Below the pieces are notes generated by a model, which searched no databases, had not been told where the DNA came from, and was given only the letters and a program-made list of their open reading frames with translations. 64,000 bases of DNA from the NCBI RefSeq assembly GCF_014982975.1, contig NZ_JADCKL010000004.1:1-64000 (forward strand), read 5' to 3'. The DNA comes from Claveliimonas monacensis (GTDB lineage: Bacteria > Bacillota > Clostridia > Lachnospirales > Lachnospiraceae). Positions 54,917 to 62,948 of the stretch are shown piece after piece. The position numbers and the translations under genes were made by a program. The first letter of the stretch is position 1. Each line of letters opens with the position of its first letter.

Positions 54917-56251
54917 ATGCAGGAAAGTAAACTTCTGTCAGGCAGCATCACCAAAAGCCTACTGATCTTCGCACTGCCCATGATCGCGGGAAACTTGTTG
55001 CAGCAGTGCTATAATATTGCAGACACGATCATCGTGGGACGCTTTCTGGGAGCAGATGCCCTGGCAGCTGTGGGATCTTCCTACACACTGATGACCTTTC
55101 TCACATCCATTATCCTGGGACTCTGCATGGGCAGCGGCGCCTCTTTTTCCATCAGTTTCGGCCAGCAGGACTTTGACCGCATGAAATCAGGCATCTTCCA
55201 GTCTTTCGTCTTTATCGGAGCAGTGACCGTGGTGCTGAATGCAGCTGTCTTTATCGGCATTGACGGGATCATCTGGTTCCTTCGGGTTCCAGGTTCCATC
55301 ACAGGACTGATGAAGGACTATCTGCTCATTATATTTGCCGGAATTATAGGCACATTTCTCTACAATTATTTTGCCTGCCTGCTTCGCTCTGTGGGAAACT
55401 CCCGGGCTCCTCTCCTTTTTCTGGCTGTCTCTGCCGTAATGAATATTGTGCTGGACCTTGTGTTCGTCGTGATCTTCCGCTGGGGCGTCGGGGGTGCTGC
55501 CTTTGCCACCATCCTCTCCCAGTACGTATCCGGCGCCGGGCTGGCCTTCTACACAAAAGTCCGCTTTCCGGAGCTGATGCCGGGGCGGCAGCACAGAAAA
55601 TGGGATCAAAGCATTTTCCACGAGATCACCAGCTTCTCCTTTCTCACCTGCCTTCAGCAGTCTGTCATGAATTTTGGCATCCTCATGGTCCAGGGGCTTG
55701 TCAACAGCTTTGGGCCTGTCATCATGGCTGCTTTTGCGGCAGCGGTGAAGATCGACTCCTTTGCCTACATGCCTGTACAGGACTTTGGAAATGCATTTTC
55801 CACCTTTATCGCCCAGAATTACGGCGCAAAAAAAGAAGACCGGATCCGGCAGGGTATGAAGAGCGCTTTTTTGTGCGCCTTCGTCTTCTGCCTTCTCATC
55901 AGCCTTCTTGTGTGTCTCTTTGCAGAACCTCTGATGAAGATATTCGTGTCCTCGGAGGAGACGGAGATCATTGCCGCCGGCGTTCATTATCTGCATATTG
56001 AAGGAGCCTTCTACTTTGGGATCGGCCTTCTGTTCCTTCTCTACGGGCTCTACCGGGCCATCGCCCGCCCCAGCATGTCCGTAGTACTGACAGTCATCTC
56101 CCTGGGCACCCGGGTGGCCCTGGCCTACCTCCTGTCCGCCATCCCCCAGCTGGGAGTCACAGGCATCTGGATGTCTGTTCCCATTGGATGGGCTCTGGCA
56201 GATCTGACAGGCGTTGTGTACTATATGCACCTCACAAGAAAAGGGAAGTGA
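54917..56251 (+). CDS. MATE-family efflux transporter
   Basis: The protein has 444 residues from ATG 54917 (TGGAGG upstream; the frame opens at 54773 without homology). MATE hallmarks are ALPMIAGNLLQQCYNIADTI-IVGRFLGADALAAVG and the duplicated second half with GNAFSTFIAQNYGAKKEDR. Low similarity to the other two MATE proteins in the window. It is convergent with a MarR gene that could regulate it from the other side of a shared hairpin. Confidence 0.92.
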   Translation: MQESKLLSGSITKSLLIFALPMIAGNLLQQCYNIADTIIVGRFLGADALAAVGSSYTLMTFLTSIILGLCMGSGASFSISFGQQDFDRMKSGIFQSFVFIGAVTVVLNAAVFIGIDGIIWFLRVPGSITGLMKDYLLIIFAGIIGTFLYNYFACLLRSVGNSRAPLLFLAVSAVMNIVLDLVFVVIFRWGVGGAAFATILSQYVSGAGLAFYTKVRFPELMPGRQHRKWDQSIFHEITSFSFLTCLQQSVMNFGILMVQGLVNSFGPVIMAAFAAAVKIDSFAYMPVQDFGNAFSTFIAQNYGAKKEDRIRQGMKSAFLCAFVFCLLISLLVCLFAEPLMKIFVSSEETEIIAAGVHYLHIEGAFYFGIGLLFLLYGLYRAIARPSMSVVLTVISLGTRVALAYLLSAIPQLGVTGIWMSVPIGWALADLTGVVYYMHLTRKGK

Positions 56252-56266
56252 GCCTTCACTTCCCTT
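56241..56266. terminator. Terminator hairpin overlapping the MATE stop codon
   Basis: AAGGGAAGTGA (56241-56251) pairs with TCACTTCCCTT (56256-56266); the MATE stop TGA is part of the left arm. It lies 20 bases from the end of the convergent MarR gene. Confidence 0.65.
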
Positions 56267-56286
56267 GACATCTCCATTTTCATTGT

Positions 56287-56727
56287 CTATCGATCTCCCT
56301 TTTCCGTAAATCTGTCAAGGATCTTTGTCATCGTCTCCTCCATCTGGTCTATCTCCTCCTGGGAGATCCCGTCCAGAAACGCTTCATTGATCTTTTCTAT
56401 CTCGCTTTTCATCCTCACCACCAGAGGCTGCGCCCTCTCTGTCAGATAGATCCTCTGGATCCTCCGGTCACGCTCATCCTGCCTGCAATCCACAAGGCCT
56501 TTTTCCGCCAGCGCTTCCACGCTGCGGCTCACCAGTCCTTTAGAGACCCCCAGGATCACTTTCAGCTGGCTGGCCGTGTTGATGGTTTTATTGTTAGAGA
56601 GGAGGATCAGCACAGACATCTCGTTTGGGGAGAATTTTTCCTGCGCCACTTTTTTATTCAGTTCATTCGCATATACCTGCCTGATCTGGTTAAAATAGCC
56701 AAGCATGGCCTCCACTGTTCTTTGCAT
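56287..56727 (-). CDS. MarR-family transcriptional regulator
   Basis: The 146-residue protein's winged helix spans about 28-105: KFSPNEMSVLILLSNNKTIN, SQLKVILGVSKGLVSRSVEA and the wing DERDRRIQRIYLTERAQPLV. A C-terminal dimerisation helix follows. AGGAGA precedes the ATG. It is a likely regulator of the neighbouring MATE pump or of other efflux genes. Confidence 0.9.
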   Translation of the reverse strand: MQRTVEAMLGYFNQIRQVYANELNKKVAQEKFSPNEMSVLILLSNNKTINTASQLKVILGVSKGLVSRSVEALAEKGLVDCRQDERDRRIQRIYLTERAQPLVVRMKSEIEKINEAFLDGISQEEIDQMEETMTKILDRFTEKGDR

Positions 56728-56833
56728 GTCCTCTCCTTTATCTGTTTATAGTTTACTTGTAAACAAGATGTAGTCTATAGCAAAAGGCGGCTTCTGTCAA
56801 TGCCGCCGCTGCACTGTATTTCAGATTATACAG

Positions 56834-57343
56834 TCACATCCCAAATTCTTCTGCGTAAATTATCTGTCCGCCAAGAGGCCGCGCGTCTTCCCGCAGGCGT
56901 ACTGCCATAAAATTGGCAGAAGGGATCCCATCCGGCACTTCCACGCCAAAATGTACAGCCTCTCTGTAACCTGTCCTTGGATAATAGCTGTCACTCCCCA
57001 GCACAATGGAGTAGGCATATCCCATCTTTCTGGCGATCCGGTGGCCCTCCTCGATCAGAGCTGTCCCCACACCCTGTCTCTGAAAAGCAGGGCGCACTGA
57101 CAGTGGCGCCAGGGCCAGCACCTCTGCCTCCCCCACCTGTGCCTTTGTAAAAAGAATATGCCCTGCCAGCTGGCCGTCTTCTTCCGCCACAAGGGAAAGC
57201 TCCGGTATAAAGGCATCTCATTTTCTAAGCGCCTCCACCAGATCCTGCTCGTTTCCATCCGCATGTTCAGCGGATGCAAACGCCTCCCTGATTAGTTCAT
57301 ATACTTCTTCGTAATCTTTTGGTGTTTCCTGTCTGATCTTCAT
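56834..57343 (-). pseudogene. GNAT acetyltransferase with an in-frame TGA
   Basis: From ATG 57343 the frame reads MKIRQETPKDYEEVYELIRE and so on for 41 codons, meets TGA at 57218-57220, then continues in the same frame with DAFIPELSLVAEEDGQLAGH, the acetyl-CoA motif SVRPAFQRQGVGTALIEEG, and a normal end (total 170 codons). Only one codon separates the halves, so this is a nonsense mutation and not a frameshift. A GTG at 57190 could start the second part, but that would lack the first strands of the fold. Homologues resemble YhbS-type N-acetyltransferases. Probably inactive unless the stop is read through. Confidence 0.8.
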
Positions 57344-57381
57344 CTTACTCTTCTCTCTCCTCAATTTTAATGTGTATTCTG

Positions 57382-57495
57382 TCACCAGCGCCCTTTCCCG
57401 AACACCTCTCTGATATCCCAGGGAAAGATCACGTACGCACCGCCTTTGTCCGGCACTTCGTGAATGATCTCATCGTACTCAAATATCTGCTTCAT
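57382..57495 (-). pseudogene. DUF1905 fragment
   Basis: With a good RBS (GGAGG) and ATG at 57495, 37 codons read MKQIFEYDEIIHEVPDKGG then AYVIFPWDIREVFGKGRW and stop. GAYVIFPWDIREVFGKGR is the start of the DUF1905 beta-barrel, normally about 80-150 residues. The rest is missing, and the GNAT pseudogene begins 38 bases later, so this is a remnant. Confidence 0.55.
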
Positions 57496-57545
57496 ATCTG
57501 TCCTCCTTCCAGGATTTTACCACAAAAATCTGCCCAAAGCCACTG

Positions 57546-57574
57546 TTGCCATCAGACCGGGTTTCCGATATAAT
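57546..57574 (+). promoter_or_regulatory. Promoter of the leader-MFS unit
   Basis: TTGCCA (57546-57551) and TATAAT (57569-57574) are 17 bases apart, a near-consensus housekeeping promoter. The predicted start of transcription near 57581 leaves a leader of about 190 bases before the MFS gene. Confidence 0.6.
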
Positions 57575-57614
57575 AGACAGATAATCGAAACTATATACAC
57601 CTCTTATCAGAAAG

Positions 57615-57765
57615 GAGCTCCGACATGAGGCTTTGTATTGCTCATGCTCCGTGCAGAGTCTGATCCCGGGCGGGACTGACACGGAGCTTGCTTCAAATAG
57701 GATAACTGCCGTCCGGAAAGAAAGGCTTTGCACTTTTGGTCTGTTTTATCATAAGGAAAAGGAGC
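57615..57765 (+). promoter_or_regulatory. Possible leader-peptide attenuator before the MFS pump
   Basis: A 12-codon frame with its own RBS (AAAGGAG, 57611-57617) reads MRLCIAHAPCRV (57625-57663). GCTCC inside this frame (57646-57650) can pair with GGAGC at three places. These are the leader RBS (57615-57619, together with ATGAG/CTCAT), the arm CACGGAGC (57680-57687), and the RBS of the MFS gene (57761-57765). Alternative pairings are the hallmark of translational attenuation of antibiotic resistance genes. Function is inferred. Confidence 0.4.
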
Positions 57766-57771
57766 AAAGTC

Positions 57772-59085
57772 ATGATACAAAAACTCAATACATTATTTAA
57801 CGGATTACACACCTTTATCATTCTCTGGGCAACCCAGGGATTCTCTGCTCTTGGCAGCTCCATGACAAGCTATGCACTTGTCATATGGGCCTACCAGCAG
57901 GAGGGATCGGCCCTTGCCTCCTCCCTTCTGACTGCGTGTTCCTATGCCCCCTATGTGCTTCTGAGTATTTTTGCCGGAGCCTTGAGCGACCGGTGGAACA
58001 AAAAGCGCACCATGCTGGTGTGCGACAGCTTTGCGGCTCTGTGTACTCTGTCTGTCCTGGTCCTTCTTGTGACTGGACAGCTCAAGCTCTGGCATCTGTA
58101 TGTGATCAATGCCCTGAACGGCCTCGGAAATACGCTGCAGCAGCCTGCTTCAGACGTGGCCGTAAGCCTTTTAACTCCCAGAGAACAATACCAGAAAGCA
58201 GCGGGGATGCGGGCCTTTTCCAACTCCCTTGTGACCATACTGTCACCGGTTTTCGCCACAGCTCTTCTGTCGGCTTTTGGCATTTACACAGTGATCGCCT
58301 TTGATCTTCTCACCTTCACGGCAGCTTTCCTCTCCCTGGCCTTCTTTGTAAAGCTCCCGGAGCAGGACCTGTCCAAGCGGAACACTGAACAGGCGTCTGT
58401 GCTGCAGACCGCCGGCCAGGGGCTCTGCTACCTGAGGGAGAATAGGGGCATCCTGGATCTTATCCTCTTTCTGGCCTGCATCAATCTGGTGGCTTCTGTG
58501 TACAACGCCGCCCTCCCCGCTATGCTGCTCTCCAGAGACGGAGGAAGCCAGGCTGCACTGGCACTGGTGTCCACCTGTACGGGCCTGGCAAATGTAACCG
58601 GCAGTGTCATCGCCACCTTCCTGCCAGCCCCAAAGAGCCGGGTCAGAGCCATCTGCCTCTCTCTCCTCTTTTCCATGAGCACGGAAAACTTTCTGCTGGC
58701 TCTTGGCCGGGGCACTCCTGTATGGTGTCTGGGAGCCATCCTTGGCTGGCTCTTCATCCCGGTTATGAACACCAACATGGACGCCCTCTTCCGCACCTAC
58801 ATTCCTGTGGAGATGCAGGGGCGGGTCTACTCCGCAAGAAATACTCTGCAGTTTTTCACCATACCCGTAGGCTATCTGCTGGGCGGCGTTCTCGTAGACC
58901 AGGTCTTTGAGCCCTTTATGGCAGACCAGGATAAGGGCAGCATCCCGTCTCTCCTGTTTGGCACAGGAAAGGGGTCAGGCGCAGCTTTTCTGTTCTTTGT
59001 GATCGCATTTGCGGGCATCCTGGTATGCCTGTATTTCCAGAGAGATGGACATATCTGGAAGCTGGAGGGCAAAAGAAACGATTAA
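57772..59085 (+). CDS. MFS efflux transporter, MefA/MFS_3-like
   Basis: The protein has 437 residues from ATG 57772 (AAAAGGAGC upstream). Twelve helices are present. FIILWATQGFSALGSSMTSY opens the fold. The motif A loop is FAGALSDRWNKKRTMLVCDS, and ALNGLGNTLQQPASDVAVSL is typical of the MFS_3 drug/macrolide efflux group. The gene follows a structured leader with a short peptide frame, suggesting inducible expression. Substrate is not determined by sequence. Confidence 0.88.
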   Translation: MIQKLNTLFNGLHTFIILWATQGFSALGSSMTSYALVIWAYQQEGSALASSLLTACSYAPYVLLSIFAGALSDRWNKKRTMLVCDSFAALCTLSVLVLLVTGQLKLWHLYVINALNGLGNTLQQPASDVAVSLLTPREQYQKAAGMRAFSNSLVTILSPVFATALLSAFGIYTVIAFDLLTFTAAFLSLAFFVKLPEQDLSKRNTEQASVLQTAGQGLCYLRENRGILDLILFLACINLVASVYNAALPAMLLSRDGGSQAALALVSTCTGLANVTGSVIATFLPAPKSRVRAICLSLLFSMSTENFLLALGRGTPVWCLGAILGWLFIPVMNTNMDALFRTYIPVEMQGRVYSARNTLQFFTIPVGYLLGGVLVDQVFEPFMADQDKGSIPSLLFGTGKGSGAAFLFFVIAFAGILVCLYFQRDGHIWKLEGKRND

Positions 59086-59106
59086 ATTTACATCAATAAA
59101 ATACGC

Positions 59107-59132
59107 AGGCGCAGACTTCTCGGTCTGCGCCT
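59107..59132 (+). terminator. Hairpin after the MFS gene
   Basis: AGGCGCAGAC (59107-59116) and GTCTGCGCCT (59123-59132) form a perfect 10-base stem 22 bases after the MFS stop. No long T-run follows. Confidence 0.55.
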
Positions 59133-59162
59133 ATATTCCATACATTTTCAGGAGGAAAGAAA

Positions 59163-59475
59163 ATAAACGGATTTATACTGCTGCTTTCCTTTTTCTTTAT
59201 CAGAATTGCCATCCTGACATTTCTCGACCGGGCCTCCCTGCAGAGGGCAGCCATGTTTGCGCCCCTGAAAAGAAACGAAAAAGAAGCTTATTTCATATAT
59301 CCGTTAACAAATGCAGGGATTATCCTCTATCCCTTCTTTCTCACAGTAAAGGCCTTCGCCTCGCCGGATAAAATCGGGCTCAACACTGACGGCATTTACC
59401 GCTTTTCCCGCAACCCCATGTATGTCTCCTACTTTGTCTGCTTTCTTGGGATAGCGCTGCTGACCAGCTTCCCTC
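59163..59475 (+). pseudogene. Isoprenylcysteine-methyltransferase-like (ICMT/PEMT) remnant
   Basis: AGGAGG at 59150-59155 is followed after seven bases by ATA (59163) where ATG would be expected, so the start codon appears mutated. The frame reads GFILLLSFFFIRIAILTFL, then TDGIYRFSRNPMYVSYFVCF-LGIALLTSF, the core of the ICMT/phospholipid methyltransferase family. It loses homology at about 59470, before the C-terminal SAM-binding helix and ER-FG-Y motif, and runs into the convergent neighbour. Both ends are damaged; I call it inactive. Confidence 0.7.
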
Positions 59476-60460
59476 TCACTCCCCCTTATATTCCGTCAGG
59501 GAATACCTCTCTCCTTCCGCTTCAAACACCTCTTCAAAGGGCAGCCCATCCCGGTAGATCCATTTCTTGATGAAGACCGGGCTCATCACAAACAACCTCT
59601 CGTTTTTCAGGCCGGAATACCGCTCAAAGGAGCCGGGAAAATGTTTTCCGTACAGCCCGGCAAATCTCTCATTTTCCATGGGATGCCCCAGCTCCCTGCA
59701 GATGCCCCCGATCTGTATGTTGTCCATGCAAAGAGCTGCGTTCTTATTCTCTGCAAGCTGTCTGTATTTGAGGAAGGCCCTGTCTGTCTGAAAATACAGA
59801 AGCCCCTCCATCTGGATAACGCTCATCATCCTGGAGGAAACTCTGTCCCCCGCAGCAGTGGAGAGCACCATTTTCTTCGCTTCGCCAAAGACTTCCCAGA
59901 AAGAGCGCTGCTGCCTTTGGAACTCATTTTCGTGGTCCCTGGCATACTGCCAAAACTCCGGCGTCCCGGACCAGTACCGGACGCCCCAGTGTTCAAAATC
60001 CCATTCCTCCATATAGTCGTTGCACTCGTAATCAATATAATATAAGACTCCCTCCCGCAAGATAAAGTTGGTGGGAAAATAATCGATGTTGAGTCCTGCC
60101 GGGCCGAGGCAGCGGCACATGTCCCTGACCTGCTCCGCGCAGGTTTCCGGCAGTCTGTCTCTTAACACGAGGTCACACGGTCTCTCCCTCTATGAACTCC
60201 TTGACGATCCGCTCCTTCCCCCGGTCCACATCCAGCAGCTCTGGCATGGGGATTCCCACATTTCTCAGTCTTTCATAGTCCCGCAGCTCCGCCTCCAGCT
60301 TATCCCCGAACTGGTAGTAATCGCAGGGCTCATGGTGTATCTGCTTTAATACCACGTATCTTCCTCCCGCAAGGGCCAGGTAAGAATAGCCGCCCTTCCC
60401 TTTTCCCAGGAGCTTAAGGATGGTGTACTCTGTTTCGTTTACAGCAACTGTCTGTTCCAC
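59476..60460 (-). pseudogene. Kinase-like plus PNPOx-like fusion gene, frameshifted
   Basis: Two adjacent frames form one gene. The first (GTG 60460 after AGGAG, to 60173) encodes a protein-kinase/phosphotransferase N-lobe: YTILKLLGKGKGGYSYLALA, VVLKQIHHEPCDYY, IVKEFIEGETV. The second (60168 to 59476) continues with the kinase C-lobe (LGPAGLNIDYFPTNFILREG) and a C-terminal FMN-binding split-barrel domain (VLSTAAGDRVSSRMMSVIQM). At 60168-60176 about two bases are missing so the first frame hits TGA. Unless it is a sequencing error the gene is broken. The fusion itself is unusual. Confidence 0.72.
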
Positions 60461-60474
60461 GTTTTCTCTCCTCT

Positions 60475-61122
60475 TCAATCGTATTTCTCAATCTTCACCG
60501 TCCCGATGGCCGACAGACCCGGCTCCCCGGTGACAAGGTCCTGGGGCGAGGGCACAAGCATCATAAAGCCCTCCTTCCCGTATCTTTTCGCATAGCCCTG
60601 GGCATAGTCCTCCTCCACGGACATGTGCTGTACCTCTCCGATGACCATGGCCGCCATGCCGGTACCGCTTAAGTCCTGGACATCCCGCAGGGTACACTCC
60701 ATAGTCAGGAACGCCTCCCGTATCACCGGGGCATGGATGGTCCTGGCCTCCTCCAGGGCAAAGCCTCCTGTCTGAAACTCGTCGCTGTCATACTCGTTGT
60801 GGAAAATGGTCTCTGTCAGCCTGTCGTAGCAGCTGACAGGCAGGAAATTGATGCAGAAGCATCTCTCCCGCAGGATATTGGCGTAGGTGTGAGTGTGCTG
60901 GTAAAGATTTCCCATAACTGCGAAAAAAGCGGTCTTGTCCCCGTGGAAACAGCTCCAGCTGTGCAGGCACACGTTGGGCTTCCCGTTTTCCTTCCATGTG
61001 GTGATGGCAAAGAGCGGACCGGGGACAGCAGCAGTCGTCTCAAAGTGGGAGAAAAGCTGGAACTCCTCCGGGTAGAGGGATTTGAAATATCCGGGGAACT
61101 CCTTTCCAATCTCGATCTTCAT
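60475..61122 (-). CDS. Flavin reductase-like FMN-binding protein
   Basis: The protein has 215 residues from ATG 61122 (AGGAGG upstream). The split-barrel flavin-binding fold shows PLFAITTWKENGKPNVCLHS and AVMGNLYQHTHTYANILRER near residues 35-85, followed by CFCINFLPVSCYDRL. Such proteins reduce FMN or act as small FMN oxidoreductases. It is co-directional with the C-N hydrolase gene upstream and the kinase-like pseudogene downstream, which carries a related flavin domain. Confidence 0.88.
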   Translation of the reverse strand: MKIEIGKEFPGYFKSLYPEEFQLFSHFETTAAVPGPLFAITTWKENGKPNVCLHSWSCFHGDKTAFFAVMGNLYQHTHTYANILRERCFCINFLPVSCYDRLTETIFHNEYDSDEFQTGGFALEEARTIHAPVIREAFLTMECTLRDVQDLSGTGMAAMVIGEVQHMSVEEDYAQGYAKRYGKEGFMMLVPSPQDLVTGEPGLSAIGTVKIEKYD

Positions 61123-61135
61123 GTTCTGTATCCTC

Positions 61136-62017
61136 CTATCTCTTGTGGTCACTCCTGATAAAGGGCTCCTCAATGTCTCTTCCCGTCAGAAGACCATACT
61201 TTTCCGGGCGCCGGTAGGCGTTCCCGTGGACCTCACTCTCTCTGTATCTGCGGAGCATGGACAGGTCTATGTCAGCCAGAAAGATTCCCTCCTCTGGACC
61301 GGCCTTGAGAATGCACATGTCTCTGGAGCCCGGAAGATCCGGCAGATAGGCCACTCCGTCAAAGACATTGGAGCCGCCATTGCAATCCGGCACCGTGCCC
61401 GGGTAATTGCAGGTACAGATGGCTGTCATATTCTCAAAAGCTCTGGCCCGAAGCTGGGAGAGCCGGTTGATCTCCATGGGACAGGCATTGGGCACGAGAA
61501 TGATCTCCGCACCCTTCAGCATCAGGATTCTGGCGCTCTCCGGAAACTCCCGGTCGTAGCAGATCATAGCCCCGGCCTTCACCGAACCCAGGGGCGTGTC
61601 CAGATCCGTCACATAAATATCCTCACCCGGCATCAGGTCCGCCTCCGCCCCAAACTCGCAGATGTGCACCTTTGCGTAGGTGAGGACTCTCTCCCCGTTC
61701 CGATCAAATAGCGCCAGTGTATTGCGGCATCCCGACCCGCATTTTTCCAGAAATGTGATGCCGATAGCCATGGAAAGCTCTCTGGCCAGCTCCCCAAACG
61801 TCCGGACGAAGGAGCTGTCCGCCGGGACCGCCTCCTTCTTCCACTCTTCAAAAGGCCTGCTGCATATATCATAGCCGCAGCTCCACATCTCCGGAAACAG
61901 AGCAATGTGGGCTCCCATCTCTTTTGCTTTTTCACAGTACTCCACTCCCTTTTTCAGATTCCCCTCCTGAGAACCGCAGGGAGCAATCTGAAGAAGGGCT
62001 GTCCTCAAAAGATCCAT
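61136..62017 (-). CDS. Carbon-nitrogen hydrolase (nitrilase superfamily)
   Basis: The protein has 293 residues from ATG 62017 (AAAGGGAAAGGG upstream; the frame extends to 62194 without homology). The catalytic triad is complete: Glu43 in LFPEMWSCGYD, Lys116 in TYAKVHICEFG and Cys153 in AMICYDREFPESARI. It hydrolyses amide or nitrile C-N bonds, with branches including N-carbamoylputrescine and omega-amide hydrolases. Substrate is not assigned. It lies 35 bases after the P-loop kinase gene on the same strand. Confidence 0.92.
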   Translation of the reverse strand: MDLLRTALLQIAPCGSQEGNLKKGVEYCEKAKEMGAHIALFPEMWSCGYDICSRPFEEWKKEAVPADSSFVRTFGELARELSMAIGITFLEKCGSGCRNTLALFDRNGERVLTYAKVHICEFGAEADLMPGEDIYVTDLDTPLGSVKAGAMICYDREFPESARILMLKGAEIILVPNACPMEINRLSQLRARAFENMTAICTCNYPGTVPDCNGGSNVFDGVAYLPDLPGSRDMCILKAGPEEGIFLADIDLSMLRRYRESEVHGNAYRRPEKYGLLTGRDIEEPFIRSDHKR

Positions 62018-62052
62018 AACCCTTTCCCTTTCGTTTTCCTGCTCATTTCCCT

Positions 62053-62553
62053 TTATTTCCTCTGTTCCAGCAAAGCCAGATACGCGTCCGCATCTTCTCT
62101 TTTCCTGAAGACAAAAATATCCCTGCTGTCTCTGTATTTTTCCAGCATCTCGTAGATACGGGGGAGCTGGTCCTCCGGGAAATCCACGATCCACTGGCGG
62201 AATTCCCGGTCAAACTCTTTCTCCACCCAGGGCAGGTCCTCCCTCTTTTTCCCTATGCGCTCTTTGGCTCCGTCCAGGCAGAGCTCCGTGGGATAGTCCA
62301 GGAGAAAAACCGTGTCGCACTCCTGAAGCCTCATTTCCAGGGAATTCAGATAGTTGCCGTCTATGATCCACTGTTCTCCGCCTACAATCTCACTTACCTG
62401 CCTGACAAACGCTTCCCTGGAAATGTTGGTGCCGTCAGCCCTGTGCCAGATCATATCCAGGTAATACAAAGGCAGCGATGTCCTCTCCCGCAGCTTCCGG
62501 GCAAAGGTACTTTTCCCCGCGCCGGGGCATCCTATCACGATCACCTTTTTCAT
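62053..62553 (-). CDS. P-loop nucleotide kinase-like protein (topology modulation/FlaR type)
   Basis: The 166-residue protein has Walker A motif VIVIGCPGAGKSTFARKL (4-21), then LYYLDMIWHRADGTNISREA and WIIDGNYLNSLEMRLQECDT. These match small adenylate-kinase-related proteins annotated as DNA topology modulation proteins. The LID-like lysine/arginine segment follows (KERIGKKREDLPWVEKEFD). The true substrate in this group is unknown. It is encoded five bases after the DUF6483 gene. Confidence 0.88.
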   Translation of the reverse strand: MKKVIVIGCPGAGKSTFARKLRERTSLPLYYLDMIWHRADGTNISREAFVRQVSEIVGGEQWIIDGNYLNSLEMRLQECDTVFLLDYPTELCLDGAKERIGKKREDLPWVEKEFDREFRQWIVDFPEDQLPRIYEMLEKYRDSRDIFVFRKREDADAYLALLEQRK

Positions 62554-62557
62554 CCTC

Positions 62558-62935
62558 TCACCTGCTCACCGGGTCCCACAGGTCCCCGTATCCGTAGCAA
62601 TCCACAATGTATTTCATTCCGTCCACCACCTCATCCTGGGTAAAGCCGTGCTCCTCCAGGAATTCCTCGCTCTTGCACCCCAGCTTCTCATAAAAGCGGA
62701 GAGCCATCTCAAAGTAGGACTGGCTGTCCGGGTCCAGCTCGTCCAGGAGCTGATTTTCCGCCTCGTTGATCTGACCGTCGTCTATCATGGCGGTCAGCTT
62801 TTTAAACTGCTGCAGTCTCTCCACAGAGACCGGAAGCTCGTCCTCCTTGTCGATATCCCTGCCAAATATTAGTCTTATGAGCATGCGCGCGATCTCGTGG
62901 GTAAGGCGCATGATATAGTCCTTATCCTCTATCAT
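62558..62935 (-). CDS. DUF6483-type protein
   Basis: The protein has about 125 residues from ATG 62935 (AAGGAGG upstream; the longer frame to 63007 overlaps the nucleotidyltransferase gene). MIEDKDYIMRLTHEIARMLI-RLIFGRD is the characteristic N-terminus of this clostridial family of helical proteins. The family's role is unknown. It lies between a nucleotidyltransferase and a P-loop kinase gene in a tight minus-strand run. Confidence 0.75.
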   Translation of the reverse strand: MIEDKDYIMRLTHEIARMLIRLIFGRDIDKEDELPVSVERLQQFKKLTAMIDDGQINEAENQLLDELDPDSQSYFEMALRFYEKLGCKSEEFLEEHGFTQDEVVDGMKYIVDCYGYGDLWDPVSR

Positions 62936-62948
62936 CTGTCCTTCCTCC

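Noticed and set aside
55187-56230. 347-residue minus-strand frame opposite the MATE gene
   Set aside because: It is antisense to a clear 12-helix transporter and very rich in His, Asp and Gly without a domain.
57218-57220. TGA in the GNAT gene as a selenocysteine codon
   Set aside because: GNAT enzymes do not use selenocysteine, no SECIS-like hairpin follows directly, and a simple nonsense mutation explains it.
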